From Clostridia bacterium (lineage in GTDB: Bacteria > Bacillota > Clostridia > Christensenellales > DUVY01): 48,192 nucleotides of DNA. Below are positions 15,193 to 23,036 of the stretch, piece after piece; within the stretch, counting starts at the first letter, position 1; the number at the start of each line of letters is the position of its first letter. The position numbers and the translations under genes were made by a program. The notes beneath the pieces are model-generated. The model did no database searches and had not been told where the DNA came from. It worked only from the letters and a program-made list of their open reading frames with translations. Where the stretch lies: contig BNZQ01000011.1 in assembly GCA_026001225.1 (NCBI GenBank), positions 1 to 48,192 of the forward strand, written 5' to 3'.

Positions 15193-15224
15193 TACCGCCG
15201 ATTTCGACCCGATAAAAAAGCAAG

Positions 15225-15257
15225 AAACGCCCTTAGCGAATGACGCGGGGCGTTTTT
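15225..15257 (+). terminator. Intrinsic terminator
   Basis: AAACGCCC (15225-15232) pairs with GGGCGTTT (15248-15255), then the T-run continues. It is 33 bp past the stop of the membrane protein. Confidence 0.85.
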
Positions 15258-15270
15258 TTGCACGGCCGAA

Positions 15271-15323
15271 AGTTTTTGAAAAGGGGCACGGGGAAAACCT
15301 TTTTGCAAAAAGGTTTTCCCCGT
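15271..15323. repeat. H1 hairpin repeat, copy 4
   Basis: Perfect 17-bp stem: 15288-15304 with 15307-15323 (ACGGGGAAAACC / GGTTTTCCCCGT). The left outer arm is TTTTTGAAAAGGGG. It ends 2 bp before the -35 box of the next gene. Confidence 0.85.
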
Positions 15324-15324
15324 C

Positions 15325-15353
15325 TTGCCAAATGTTTGTCTCCGTGGTATAAT
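15325..15353 (+). promoter_or_regulatory. Promoter of the amino-acid-kinase gene, leaderless arrangement
   Basis: TTGCCA (15325-15330), 17-bp spacer, TATAAT (15348-15353), ATG at 15363. Nine nucleotides separate box and start codon, with no room for an SD site. Confidence 0.85.
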
Positions 15354-15362
15354 AATATCATC

Positions 15363-16187
15363 ATGAACTTCAATGTCGAATTGGTGGGCAAGATCGGCAG
15401 CATGGCGCTGATCGACAAGGGCAAGGGCGAGCCGGACGACGCGCTGCTTTACCGCCTTGCGGGCGAGCTGCGGCCGGGCATGATCTGGGTGACGAGCGGC
15501 GCGACGGAGATCGGGCGTTTGGATTACATCAAGCGTTCGGGACGGGAATTAACGGGCGACGCCGACGAGATCAAAACCGACTACGCGAGCCAAGGGCAGG
15601 CGATTTTAATGCAAAAGTACCGGCAGTACGTGTCGCCCGCGTACAGTCTCCGGCAGGTGCTGGTCGAGCATCAGCACTTCAACGACCCCGCCAAGCGCGA
15701 GCATATCAAGGCATTGCTGTTGCGCGCCGCGCGGCAAAACGCGATTCCCATTATCAATTACAACGACGCGGTGTCCTTCGAGGAAACGCGCAAAATGGAA
15801 ATTCAATCCTTGCGGCAAGCGGGCGCGCAAGCGGTCGAGCTTGTGGACAACGACGAAACGGCGGGCCAGATCGCCTGCTTGGTCGGCGCAAGAACACTGG
15901 TTATCCTCACGAGCGCGGACGGTATTTACGGAGATCCCGACGATCCCCAAAGCTTGATCGAAAGGATCGCGGGAAAAGGCGACGGGGAAATCCTGGCGGC
16001 GATCGAGCGTGCGCAGGCGAATTGCCGCGGCGCCAGCCGCGCGGGAGCCGCGGGCGCGCGAGCGAAATTGGAGTACGCCAAAGCGCCGGTTCTGTGCGGC
16101 ACAGAGGTTATAATCGCCAACGCCAAATTCCCGCTTCAAGACATTTTAAAAGCAAACGTCCGGCGCACGGTCATCAAAAAAGACTAA
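15363..16187 (+). CDS. Amino-acid-kinase family protein, glutamate 5-kinase-like
   Basis: 274-aa protein with the amino acid kinase fold: VTSGATEIGRLD near residue 40, PIINYNDAVSFEET near 130 and LVILTSADGIYGDPDD near 180 correspond to the VTSGA, NEND and LLTDxDGLY motifs of ProB. It has no C-terminal PUA domain and deviates at the substrate loop (VDNDETAGQIACLVGA), so glutamate may not be the substrate. The start is set at 15363 because upstream sequence is terminator, H1 hairpin and promoter. It is followed by the ROK kinase after 57 bp. proA is not adjacent. Confidence 0.75.
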   Translation: MNFNVELVGKIGSMALIDKGKGEPDDALLYRLAGELRPGMIWVTSGATEIGRLDYIKRSGRELTGDADEIKTDYASQGQAILMQKYRQYVSPAYSLRQVLVEHQHFNDPAKREHIKALLLRAARQNAIPIINYNDAVSFEETRKMEIQSLRQAGAQAVELVDNDETAGQIACLVGARTLVILTSADGIYGDPDDPQSLIERIAGKGDGEILAAIERAQANCRGASRAGAAGARAKLEYAKAPVLCGTEVIIANAKFPLQDILKANVRRTVIKKD

Positions 16188-16238
16188 AATTTTTGAAAAG
16201 GGGCGCGGGGAAACCTTTTGAGAAAAAAGTCCCCCGAA
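16187..16238. repeat. H1 hairpin repeat, copy 5 (imperfect)
   Basis: TTTTTGAAAAGGGGCGCGGGG left arm, then AAACCTTTT, then a decayed right arm AAAAAAGTCCCCCG. It lies between the two kinase genes. Confidence 0.7.
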
Positions 16239-16244
16239 ACAAAT

Positions 16245-17255
16245 ATGAACGATAAAACATACGTCGTCGGATACGATATAGGCGGCACGAAATGCGCGGC
16301 CGTGTTCGCGGCGGTCACGGACGGGGAACAAAAAGTATCCTCCTCCAGCAGTAACGCCCCGGGCGGAATTACTTTTCTCGGCCGCGCGGAATTCCCGACG
16401 CGGGGGACTTGGGAACAGGTCTTGAACCGGCTTATTCAAGAAGCGGGCGCGCTTTTAGAAAAGAACGGCTTGTCCTTCCGGCGGGTCAAGGCGGCGGGGG
16501 TGTCGTGCGGCGGGCCGCTGGACAGCAAACGCGGGCTGATATTGTCGCCGCCCAATTTGCCGGGCTGGGACGGCGTGTCCGTGACGGAGTATCTCGCGCA
16601 AAAATCGGGGATACCGGCAAAACTGCGCAACGACGCGGACGCGGGCGCGGTCGCCGAGTACAAATTCGGCGCGGGGCGCGGCTATGAAAACGTCTTGTTT
16701 CTGACGTTCGGCACGGGTTTGGGCTGCGGCATGGTGCTGAACGGCCGCTTGTACAGCGGAGCGAACGACGGCGCGGGTGAGGCGGGGCATATCCGCTTGG
16801 AAAGCTTCGGGCCGGTGGGGTACGGCAAAGCCGGCTCGTTCGAGGGTTTTTGCAGCGGCGGCGGCATTCGGGAACTTGGCAAGCAATACGCTTTGGAAAA
16901 ATTGCAAGCGGGCAAACCGGCGTCCTTTTGCCCGAGGCCGGAGGAGATCGACAAGATCACGGCCAAAAATTTAGCCGAACTTGCGAAAGCGGGCGACGCC
17001 GACGCAACGGACGTGTACCGCGTGTGCGGGGAGCATTTCGGCAAGGGCTTGGCGGTGCTGGTCGATCTTCTAAATCCTGAAATCATTATCGCGGGCGGCG
17101 TGTATATGCGCTCGCATGAATTGATCTATCCGCACGCGATGAAGGTATTGGAGCGGGAAGCCTTGCCGCTCAATTTAAAGAGTTGCAAAATCGTGCCGTC
17201 CGCCTTGGGTGAAAAAATCGGCGATTACGCCGCCGTCAGCGTGGCTTTGCTGTAA
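16245..17255 (+). CDS. ROK-family sugar kinase
   Basis: 336-aa ASKHA kinase of the ROK group (glucokinase, ManNAc or fructokinase type). Motifs: phosphate-1 VVGYDIGGTKCAAVF at the N-terminus, GVSCGGPLD, catalytic-region LRNDADAGAVAEY, FLTFGTGLGCGMVLNG, and EAGHIRL. The usual ROK zinc motif with three cysteines after the GH is absent; the region reads GPVGYGKAGSFEGFCSGGG. The start is at 16245, because the upstream in-frame ATG lies in H1 repeat; no SD is visible. It is probably co-transcribed with the preceding kinase. Substrate cannot be told from sequence. Confidence 0.85.
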   Translation: MNDKTYVVGYDIGGTKCAAVFAAVTDGEQKVSSSSSNAPGGITFLGRAEFPTRGTWEQVLNRLIQEAGALLEKNGLSFRRVKAAGVSCGGPLDSKRGLILSPPNLPGWDGVSVTEYLAQKSGIPAKLRNDADAGAVAEYKFGAGRGYENVLFLTFGTGLGCGMVLNGRLYSGANDGAGEAGHIRLESFGPVGYGKAGSFEGFCSGGGIRELGKQYALEKLQAGKPASFCPRPEEIDKITAKNLAELAKAGDADATDVYRVCGEHFGKGLAVLVDLLNPEIIIAGGVYMRSHELIYPHAMKVLEREALPLNLKSCKIVPSALGEKIGDYAAVSVALL

Positions 17256-17258
17256 ACG

Positions 17259-17303
17259 GCGGGGGGAAACCTTTCCAGGAAAACAAGGTTTTCTCTAAAG
17301 CCC
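17259..17303. repeat. H1 hairpin repeat, copy 6 (decayed)
   Basis: GGGGGGAAACCTT and AAGGTTTTCTCT remain as partly paired arms just past the ROK kinase stop. Confidence 0.5.
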
Positions 17304-17325
17304 AATACCTAAAACTCAAAAAATA

Positions 17326-17353
17326 CGTCCCCGGAAGTTGCCCTCCGGGGACG
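17326..17353 (+). terminator. Strong hairpin after the kinase genes
   Basis: CGTCCCCGGA (17326-17335) pairs perfectly with TCCGGGGACG (17344-17353). The downstream sequence ATTCGTTTC is only mildly T-rich, so termination is likely but not certain. Confidence 0.55.
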
Positions 17354-17591
17354 ATTCGTTTCAAATACCCGCATGTGTCGGTTACGGCAAACCTTACCTG
17401 CGTGAAGCAGGGGGGTGCGCCGCGCTTGTAATCTGCCTTCCACTGTTGACAATCCGACGGATTGACCCGGAAACCATAGGCCCGGGTTTGAGGCCCGGCA
17501 TCATACAGACGACTTTATCGGAAGCGCTCCCGTATAAGATTTTGAGGTAAAAATTATACCGTAGTTGTCGCGCACCGCAGGGATGCCGCTC

Positions 17592-17737
17592 CGCTTCGCT
17601 ATTAACTCGGAAACCAGCGACGCCGGATTTCCTCGCCTTACGCTCGCTTCGCGGCAATCTCCGACCAAACGCGAATTTTTTATGAACATAAAAAATTCGG
17701 TCGGACTTTAATCGGTCGGAGTTTTAATCGGCAATGT
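17592..17737. repeat. H2 two-hairpin element, copy 3 (tandem unit 1)
   Basis: First of two 146-bp tandem units. The bulged hairpin is 17661-17704: CGAATTTTTTATG / CATAAAAAATTCG plus CCGACC/GGTCGG, with AAACGCG unpaired. The GGAAACC...GGATTTCC hairpin precedes it. Confidence 0.8.
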
Positions 17738-17873
17738 CGCTTCGCTATTAACTCGGAAATCGGCGACGCCGGATTTCCTCGTCTTACGCTCGCTTCGCGG
17801 CAATCTCCGACCAAACGCGAATTTTTTATGAACATAAAAAATTCGGTCGGACTTTAATCGGTCGGAGTTTTAA
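17738..17873. repeat. H2 two-hairpin element, copy 4 (tandem unit 2)
   Basis: Near-identical to unit 1, differing in a few bases in the first hairpin (GGAAATCGG instead of GGAAACCAG) and one C/T in the tail. The bulged hairpin is 17807-17850. Confidence 0.8.
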
Positions 17874-17981
17874 GCGATTCGGTTCAGTTTAGATCGACTG
17901 TATATAGTATACCACAAAAAATAATTTTGTCAATACCTAAATTAAAAATTTTTTTCGATTGCATGAATTTTAAAAATTTGC

Positions 17982-18010
17982 TTGACTTTTTAGGGAAAAC
18001 GCTTTATCAT
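17982..18010 (+). promoter_or_regulatory. Promoter of the small membrane protein
   Basis: TTGACT (17982-17987), 17-bp spacer, TATCAT (18005-18010), about 40 bp of leader and a strong SD before the ATG at 18059. Confidence 0.8.
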
Positions 18011-18058
18011 AATAATGGTAAGGGTCAGAGCATTGACCGAAAAAAGGAGTTTTAGGTT

Positions 18059-18373
18059 ATGGCAAAAAAAGGTTCCTCTTCCGAACGCGGCTTGTTCGCA
18101 ATGTTGGCGTATTGCATCGTTCTTGCTCTCGGTATCGTGTCGGCGATTTTGGTGACGGTGTGGGTTCTCGGCAAGGCGGGCGTCAACGTTTCGGGTGAAA
18201 CGCTGGGAAAGATCATCAACGTCTTGAGGCAAATCGCGTATATCTTGGCGATCATCACGGCGGTTTATTACAGCTACCGCGCCGCGCGCGGCGCCGCCAA
18301 GCTTTGGTTTGTTCTTTGGGTTCTCGCGTTGCTCTTTATCATCGCGTGGGTCGTCATCGGATTTATCGGCTGA
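18059..18373 (+). CDS. Small three-TM membrane protein
   Basis: 104 aa, not a named family to my knowledge. Hydrophobic segments at about 13-37, 54-72 and 80-103; short basic N-terminus (MAKKGSSSERG). SD AAAAGGAG lies 10 nt before the ATG. It has its own promoter and a perfect terminator, so it is a single-gene unit. No catalytic or ligand motifs are seen. Confidence 0.8.
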   Translation: MAKKGSSSERGLFAMLAYCIVLALGIVSAILVTVWVLGKAGVNVSGETLGKIINVLRQIAYILAIITAVYYSYRAARGAAKLWFVLWVLALLFIIAWVVIGFIG

Positions 18374-18402
18374 CCGCGTTTTACAAGATATTAAAAACTG
18401 TT

Positions 18403-18437
18403 AAAAAGAGCCTTCCGATTTTCGGAAGGCTCTTTTT
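18403..18437 (+). terminator. Intrinsic terminator, possibly bidirectional
   Basis: AAAAAGAGCCTTCCGA (18403-18418) pairs with TCGGAAGGCTCTTTTT (18422-18437) over 16 bp with a 3-nt loop; the T-run is at the 3' arm. Confidence 0.9.
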
Positions 18438-18615
18438 GCAGAGGTTGAGATTCTTCGCTTATCGCTCGGAATGACACAAAGGCGGGCCGACGCACGCTGC
18501 CCTGACCCTACGGCGTTCCTCTGAATAGACTTATTGCGAAAAACATACACAAAAATCCCGAGCTTATAATTCCGCGTTTCATTTCGCAACAAGTCTAATG
18601 ACAAGCAAATAGTTA

Positions 18616-18671
18616 AAGTTTTTAGAAAGGGGTGCGGGGGAAACCTTTTTATAAAAGGTTTCCCCCGCACG
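18616..18671. repeat. H1 hairpin repeat, copy 7
   Basis: Perfect 18-bp stem: 18632-18649 with 18653-18670 (GTGCGGGGGAAACC / GGTTTCCCCCGCAC), loop TAT. Left outer arm TTTTTAGAAAGGGG. It lies 17 bp past the nifJ stop, so it would be in the 3' end of that mRNA. Confidence 0.85.
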
Positions 18672-18687
18672 AGTTAACGGGAACGCG

Positions 18688-21600
18688 TTACTGCGCCATT
18701 CTCTTGTAGGATTCGTAGCGGTTTTGGGACTCCTCCTCGGCCTGAGTAAACAGCTTCTCGGCGGTTTCGGGGGCTTGCTTGGCGAGGGAGTTGTAACGGA
18801 TCTCGCCGCCGATGAAATCGCGGTACTTGGCCGTCGGGTCTTTGGAGTCCAACGTGAACGGATTCTTGCCCTGCTCTTTCAAAGCGGGGTTGAAGCGGTA
18901 GAGGTGCCAATAGCCCGCCTCGACCGCCTTGCGCGTCGTCAGGATACCGTTAGACATATCAATGCCGTGGTTGATGCAGGTCGCGTAAGCGATGATTATG
19001 GACGGGCCCTTATGCGCCTCGGCCTCGGTCATCGCCTTTAACAGTTGGTTCATGTTCGCGCCGATCGCGACTTGAGCGACATAAACATACCCGTAGGACA
19101 TCGCCATCATGCCGAGGTCCTTTTTCTTTGTGCGCTTGCCGCTGGCCGCGAACTTGGCGATCGAGCCGGTCGGCGTGGATTTGGAGGACTGGCCGCCCGT
19201 GTTGGAATACACTTCCGTGTCCAAAACGAGAACGTTCACGTCCTCGTTCATCGCCAAAACGTGGTCGAGGCCGCCGTAGCCGATATCGTAGGCCCAACCG
19301 TCGCCGCCGAAAATCCAAATCGATTTTTTGATCAGGCAATCGTCGGCCAGTTTAATCGCGATCAACAAGTCTTTGATTTCGCCCTTGGCCGCTTTGATCT
19401 CGCCGTCAAGCAAAGCCCGCACCGCCGCCGCGCCGCGCTTGCTGCCCTCGGCGTCGCCGCGCTGCTCGAGCCACAGATTGAAAGCGTCCTTTAAGGCGGG
19501 GGATACGCCCAGCTCAACCGCGCGGATCACGTCGGCGGCTACTTTATCGCGGCGTTGCTTATAGGCAAGGTTCATGCCGTAGCCGAACTCGGCGTTGTCC
19601 TCGAACAGGCTGTTCGCCCACGCGGGGCCGCGGCCCTGCTCGTCCTTGGAGTACGGGCAGGTCGGCGCGGAGCCGCCGTAGATGCTGGTGCAGCCCGTCG
19701 CGTTGGCGATGACCATGCGGTCACCGAACAGCTGGGTGACGAGCTTGATATAGGGCGTTTCGCCGCAGCCCGCGCACGCGCCCGAAAACTCGAAGTAGGG
19801 GCGGCGGAATTGACTGCCCTTGATCGTGTCGGGCTTGAACGCCGTTTCCACGGCGGGCAGGGTTTGGCTGAATTTATAATTGTCGTTGTTCTCGGCGATA
19901 CCGATATCGAGCTTGACCATTTCAAGGGCCTTGTTTTTGGAGGGGCAGACGTTGACGCAGGAGCCGCAGCCCGTGCAGTCGTAGGGGCTGACCTGCATTC
20001 TGTATTTATAGCCGGGCATCTGCATCGCGTCCCTTGTCGTAAACGAGGCGGGCGCGCTCTCGGCGGTTTTGGCGTCCAACAGGACGGGGCGGATCACCGC
20101 GTGCGGGCAAACGAAGCTGCATTGATTGCATTGAATGCAGTTTTCGGGGAGCCAACGGGGCGTTTTCGCCGCGATGCCGCGTTTTTCAAAGCGGGTCGTC
20201 GCGGTCGGCACCACGCCGTTCGCGCTCAACGCGGACACGGGCAGATCGTCTCCCTTTAAGCTCAAGATCGGATGGACGAATTCGCGGAAATATTTATCGT
20301 CGGGGATCGGGGCGACGACCGCGCCGGTATCGGCCTTTAACCATTTCGCCGCGTCGTATTTGATTTCTATCAGACCGGAGACCGCGTTGTCAATCGCGTC
20401 ATAGTTCATCTTTAAAATCGCGTCGCCCTTTTTGCCGTAGGATTTCTTGGCCGCCGACTTCATATACTCCTCGGCCTGCTCGTAGGGAATGACCTCGGCG
20501 AGCTTGAAGAACGCGGCCTGCATGATCGTGTTGATGCGGTTGCCGAGGCCCAGCTTCGTCGCGATCGCCAAAGCGTCTATCGCGTAGAACTTGGCGCGTT
20601 TAGCGGCGATTTGGCGTTTCAGCGCGGCGGGGAGGGCTTTGTCCATGTCGGTGGCGGTCGCCCACGCGGCGTTTAACAGGAACGTGCCGCCGTCGCGCAG
20701 GTCGGACAGCATGTCGTAGCGCGTGACGTAGGAGGGGTTGTGGCAGGCGACGAAGTCCGCGCGGTCGATGAGGTAGGTCGATTTGATCGGCGTGTCGCCG
20801 AAGCGCAAATGCGAAATCGTGATGCCGCCGCTCTTTTTGGAGTCGTACACAAAATAGCCCTGCGCGTATTTTTCGGTGTGGTCGCCGATGATTTTGATGC
20901 TGTTCTTGTTCGCGCCCACGGTGCCGTCGCTGCCCAAGCCGTAGAACTTGCAGCGGATCGTGCCCTTCGGGGAGGCGTCCAAAAATTCGGAGCAGTCGAG
21001 CGAGGAGTTCGTCACGTCGTCGGTAATGCCCACCGTGAAGTGGTTTTTGGGCGATGCCGACGCGAGGTTTTTGTAAACCGCCCAAATCATACTGGGGGTG
21101 AATTCCTTGCTGCCCAAGCCGTAACGGCCGCCGACCACCTGAATATTGGTCTTACCGGTTTCGATCAGCGCGCCGCAAATATCCTGATACAGCGGCTCGC
21201 CCAAGCTGCCCGGCTCCTTCGTGCGGTCCAAAACGGCGAGCTTTTTGACGGTCTTCGGGAGGGCGTTTACGAACGCTTTCACGTCGAACGGGCGATACAG
21301 GCGCACCTTGACCACGCCGACCTTGGGCGTATTTTTGTCCGCGCACCACCGTTTGTGCAGGGCGTCGATCGTCTCTTCGACGGCCTCCGCGCCGCTGCCC
21401 ATGATCACGATCACGTATTCCGCGTCGGGCGCGCCGTAATAGTCGAACAGATGATAGTTCCGGCCCGTCAATTTGGACACCTTGTCCATCATCTTTTGCA
21501 CGGCCGCGGGGGTTTCTGCGTAAATCTTGTTGACCGCTTCGCGCGATTGGAAGTAAATATCGGGATTTTGCGCCGTGCCGCGTTGGTGCGGGTGCTCCGG

Positions 21601-22221
21601 ATTCAGAGCCGCCGCTTTGAACGCGTTGACCGCTTCCGTGTCGAGCAAGGGCTTCATTTCGTCATATTCGATCACGTCCACCTTGTTGACCTCGTGGCTC
21701 GTGCGGAAGCCGTCGAAGAAATGCAGGAACGGCACCTTGCTTTCCAGCGTGGACAGGTGGGCGACGAGCGCCAAATCCATCGCCTCCTGCACGCCGCTTC
21801 CGGCGAGCATCGCAAAGCCGGTCTGGCGACAGCTCATCACGTCGGAGTGGTCGCCGAAGATCGAGAGCGCGCTGGTCGCGAGGGCCCGCGCGCTGACGTG
21901 AAAGACCGTGGGCAAAAGCTCGCCCGCGATTTTGTACATGTTGGGGATCATCAACAGCAGCCCTTGCGAGGCGGTGAACGTCGTGGTCAGCGCGCCCGCC
22001 GCCAAGGAGCCGTGAACCGCGCCGGCCGCGCCGCCCTCGGATTGCATTTCGGCGATCCGGACGACCTGTCCGAACAGGTTTTTCGCGCCCGCGGCCGAGA
22101 GCTCGTCGGCGTATTCCGCCATCGTGGAGGACGGGGTGATCGGATAGATCGCCGCGACCTCGCTGAACGCGTAGGCTACGTGCGCCGCCGCGGTGTTGCC
22201 GTCGATTGTCATTTTCTTCAT
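18688..22221 (-). CDS. nifJ: Pyruvate:ferredoxin (flavodoxin) oxidoreductase
   Basis: 1177-aa homodimeric PFOR converting pyruvate and CoA to acetyl-CoA, CO2 and reduced ferredoxin, the central step of anaerobic fermentation. The N-terminal domain I carries AAIYPITPSSTMAEYADE. A 2x[4Fe-4S] ferredoxin domain follows, with clusters CIQCNQCSFVC (from residue 695) and CTGCGSCVNVC (from 749). The proximal-cluster segment CAGCGETPY lies near 820, and the TPP motif FGGDGWAYDIG is near 970. All domains are present and length is typical. A GGAG SD precedes the ATG. Single-gene unit. Confidence 0.97.
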   Translation of the reverse strand: MKKMTIDGNTAAAHVAYAFSEVAAIYPITPSSTMAEYADELSAAGAKNLFGQVVRIAEMQSEGGAAGAVHGSLAAGALTTTFTASQGLLLMIPNMYKIAGELLPTVFHVSARALATSALSIFGDHSDVMSCRQTGFAMLAGSGVQEAMDLALVAHLSTLESKVPFLHFFDGFRTSHEVNKVDVIEYDEMKPLLDTEAVNAFKAAALNPEHPHQRGTAQNPDIYFQSREAVNKIYAETPAAVQKMMDKVSKLTGRNYHLFDYYGAPDAEYVIVIMGSGAEAVEETIDALHKRWCADKNTPKVGVVKVRLYRPFDVKAFVNALPKTVKKLAVLDRTKEPGSLGEPLYQDICGALIETGKTNIQVVGGRYGLGSKEFTPSMIWAVYKNLASASPKNHFTVGITDDVTNSSLDCSEFLDASPKGTIRCKFYGLGSDGTVGANKNSIKIIGDHTEKYAQGYFVYDSKKSGGITISHLRFGDTPIKSTYLIDRADFVACHNPSYVTRYDMLSDLRDGGTFLLNAAWATATDMDKALPAALKRQIAAKRAKFYAIDALAIATKLGLGNRINTIMQAAFFKLAEVIPYEQAEEYMKSAAKKSYGKKGDAILKMNYDAIDNAVSGLIEIKYDAAKWLKADTGAVVAPIPDDKYFREFVHPILSLKGDDLPVSALSANGVVPTATTRFEKRGIAAKTPRWLPENCIQCNQCSFVCPHAVIRPVLLDAKTAESAPASFTTRDAMQMPGYKYRMQVSPYDCTGCGSCVNVCPSKNKALEMVKLDIGIAENNDNYKFSQTLPAVETAFKPDTIKGSQFRRPYFEFSGACAGCGETPYIKLVTQLFGDRMVIANATGCTSIYGGSAPTCPYSKDEQGRGPAWANSLFEDNAEFGYGMNLAYKQRRDKVAADVIRAVELGVSPALKDAFNLWLEQRGDAEGSKRGAAAVRALLDGEIKAAKGEIKDLLIAIKLADDCLIKKSIWIFGGDGWAYDIGYGGLDHVLAMNEDVNVLVLDTEVYSNTGGQSSKSTPTGSIAKFAASGKRTKKKDLGMMAMSYGYVYVAQVAIGANMNQLLKAMTEAEAHKGPSIIIAYATCINHGIDMSNGILTTRKAVEAGYWHLYRFNPALKEQGKNPFTLDSKDPTAKYRDFIGGEIRYNSLAKQAPETAEKLFTQAEEESQNRYESYKRMAQ

Positions 22222-22342
22222 GTGGTAGTTTCTCCTATTTACTGTTTTTGTTCTATAACCTATAAAGTATACAATAAAGCGAATTTTTAGTCAAATGTTT
22301 CAAGGGAAAAGATAAGAATCGTGAGAATTTTTTATAAAGCAC

Positions 22343-22372
22343 TTGACAATAATATATCACATATGATATACT
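22343..22372 (+). promoter_or_regulatory. Promoter and possible operator of the toxin-antitoxin pair
   Basis: TTGACA (22343-22348), 18-bp spacer, TGA plus TATACT (22367-22372). Inside it, TATCA and TGATA form a short inverted repeat around CATA, a plausible site for the HTH antitoxin to repress its own operon. Confidence 0.75.
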
Positions 22373-22407
22373 GTCATAGAAAACACACAAGGAATCGATG
22401 TCAACGC

Positions 22408-22749
22408 ATGTGGACGGTTGAGTTTTACGAAAAAGAAAACGGTCAAAAACCCGCGCAGGATTTCTTGGACGACCTTGACGAGCGTTTCAGAGCAAAGGTT
22501 ATCCGAGAAATCGACATGTTGGAAGCAAAAGGCACCGAAGTCAGGGAACCGTTTTCAAAATATCTCAAAGAAGGGATATTTGAGTTACGGATTCAATTAG
22601 CGAGTAATATTTCCCGGGTGTTTTATTTCTTCTTTGCCGGGCGTAAAATTATATTAACAAACGGCTTTATTAAGAAAACGCAAAAAACGCCGGCGGCGGA
22701 ACTCAATAAAGCAAAACAATATAAACTCGATTATGAGCGGAGGAATTAA
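22408..22749 (+). CDS. HigB-like (Gp49 family) type II toxin
   Basis: 113-aa RelE/HigB-superfamily toxin, typically a ribosome-dependent mRNA endonuclease. Family features: N-terminal MWTVEFYEKENGQKPAQDFL, LKEGIFELRIQ, and RVFYFFFAGRKIILTNGFIKK followed by KTP. The start is placed at 22408 because MW[ET]VEFYE is the family N-terminus and the region upstream is promoter. It lies 2 bp before the HTH antitoxin gene. The toxin-first order is typical of higBA. AT-richer than the flanking nifJ and aldolase genes. Confidence 0.9.
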   Translation: MWTVEFYEKENGQKPAQDFLDDLDERFRAKVIREIDMLEAKGTEVREPFSKYLKEGIFELRIQLASNISRVFYFFFAGRKIILTNGFIKKTQKTPAAELNKAKQYKLDYERRN

Positions 22750-22751
22750 AA

Positions 22752-23033
22752 ATGTCTAACTATAGCGACTACAAAAACGAGCAATTCAAGAATCCCGTTT
22801 TTAAGCGGGAGTATGACGCATTGGCGGCCGAGTATGAATTGCGGGAACAAATTATAACCGCGCGTCAAAACAGCAATCTTACTCAAAAGCAGCTTGCCGA
22901 ATTGATCGGGACAAGACAAAGCAATATCAGCCGTTTGGAGCGAGGCGAACAAAACCCGACGATAGACCTTTTACAAAAAATCGCCAAGAGTCTCGGAAAA
23001 GAATTGCATATTGAATTCCGCGAAGCCCGCTAA
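22752..23033 (+). CDS. HigA-like XRE antitoxin
   Basis: 93-aa protein with a Cro/CI-type HTH in the C-terminal half (LTQKQLAELIGTRQSNISRL, then PTIDLLQKIAKSLGKEL) and an N-terminal FKNPVFKREYDALAAEYELR segment typical of HigB-partner antitoxins. SD GGAGG lies inside the toxin's last codons, giving translational coupling. Expected to bind and neutralise the toxin and repress the operon. Confidence 0.9.
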   Translation: MSNYSDYKNEQFKNPVFKREYDALAAEYELREQIITARQNSNLTQKQLAELIGTRQSNISRLERGEQNPTIDLLQKIAKSLGKELHIEFREAR

Positions 23034-23036
23034 ACG

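Larger units (their letters stand above)
17256..17981. other. Long intergenic region with tandem H2 duplication
   Basis: About 730 bp without a gene. Order: decayed H1 copy (17259-17303), strong GC hairpin (17326-17353), unrecognised sequence with a repeated GGATTGACCCGG / GGCCCGGGTTTGAGGCCCGGC stretch, two tandem 146-bp H2 units (17592-17873), then AT-rich DNA leading to a promoter. Confidence 0.7.
18374..18687. other. Intergenic region: terminator and repeats
   Basis: Contains a terminator (18403-18437), a GATTCTTCGC...GGAATGAC repeat and reverse relative of the GTCGGCCC repeat (18440-18512), an inverted pair GACTTATTGCGAAA / TTTCGCAACAAGTC (about 18529-18597), and an H1 copy (18616-18671) next to the nifJ stop. 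Confidence 0.7.

Noticed and set aside
15240..15362. Upstream in-frame extension of the kinase gene
   Set aside because: The extension translates terminator, H1 hairpin and promoter sequence; the start at 15363 is supported by the promoter.
15363..16187. Confident proB assignment
   Set aside because: PUA domain absent, substrate loop deviant, no proA neighbour; only the family level is supported.
20740..22290. 516-codon plus-strand open frame
   Set aside because: Lies antisense to nifJ, whose cofactor motifs are unambiguous; no homology pattern in the antisense product.
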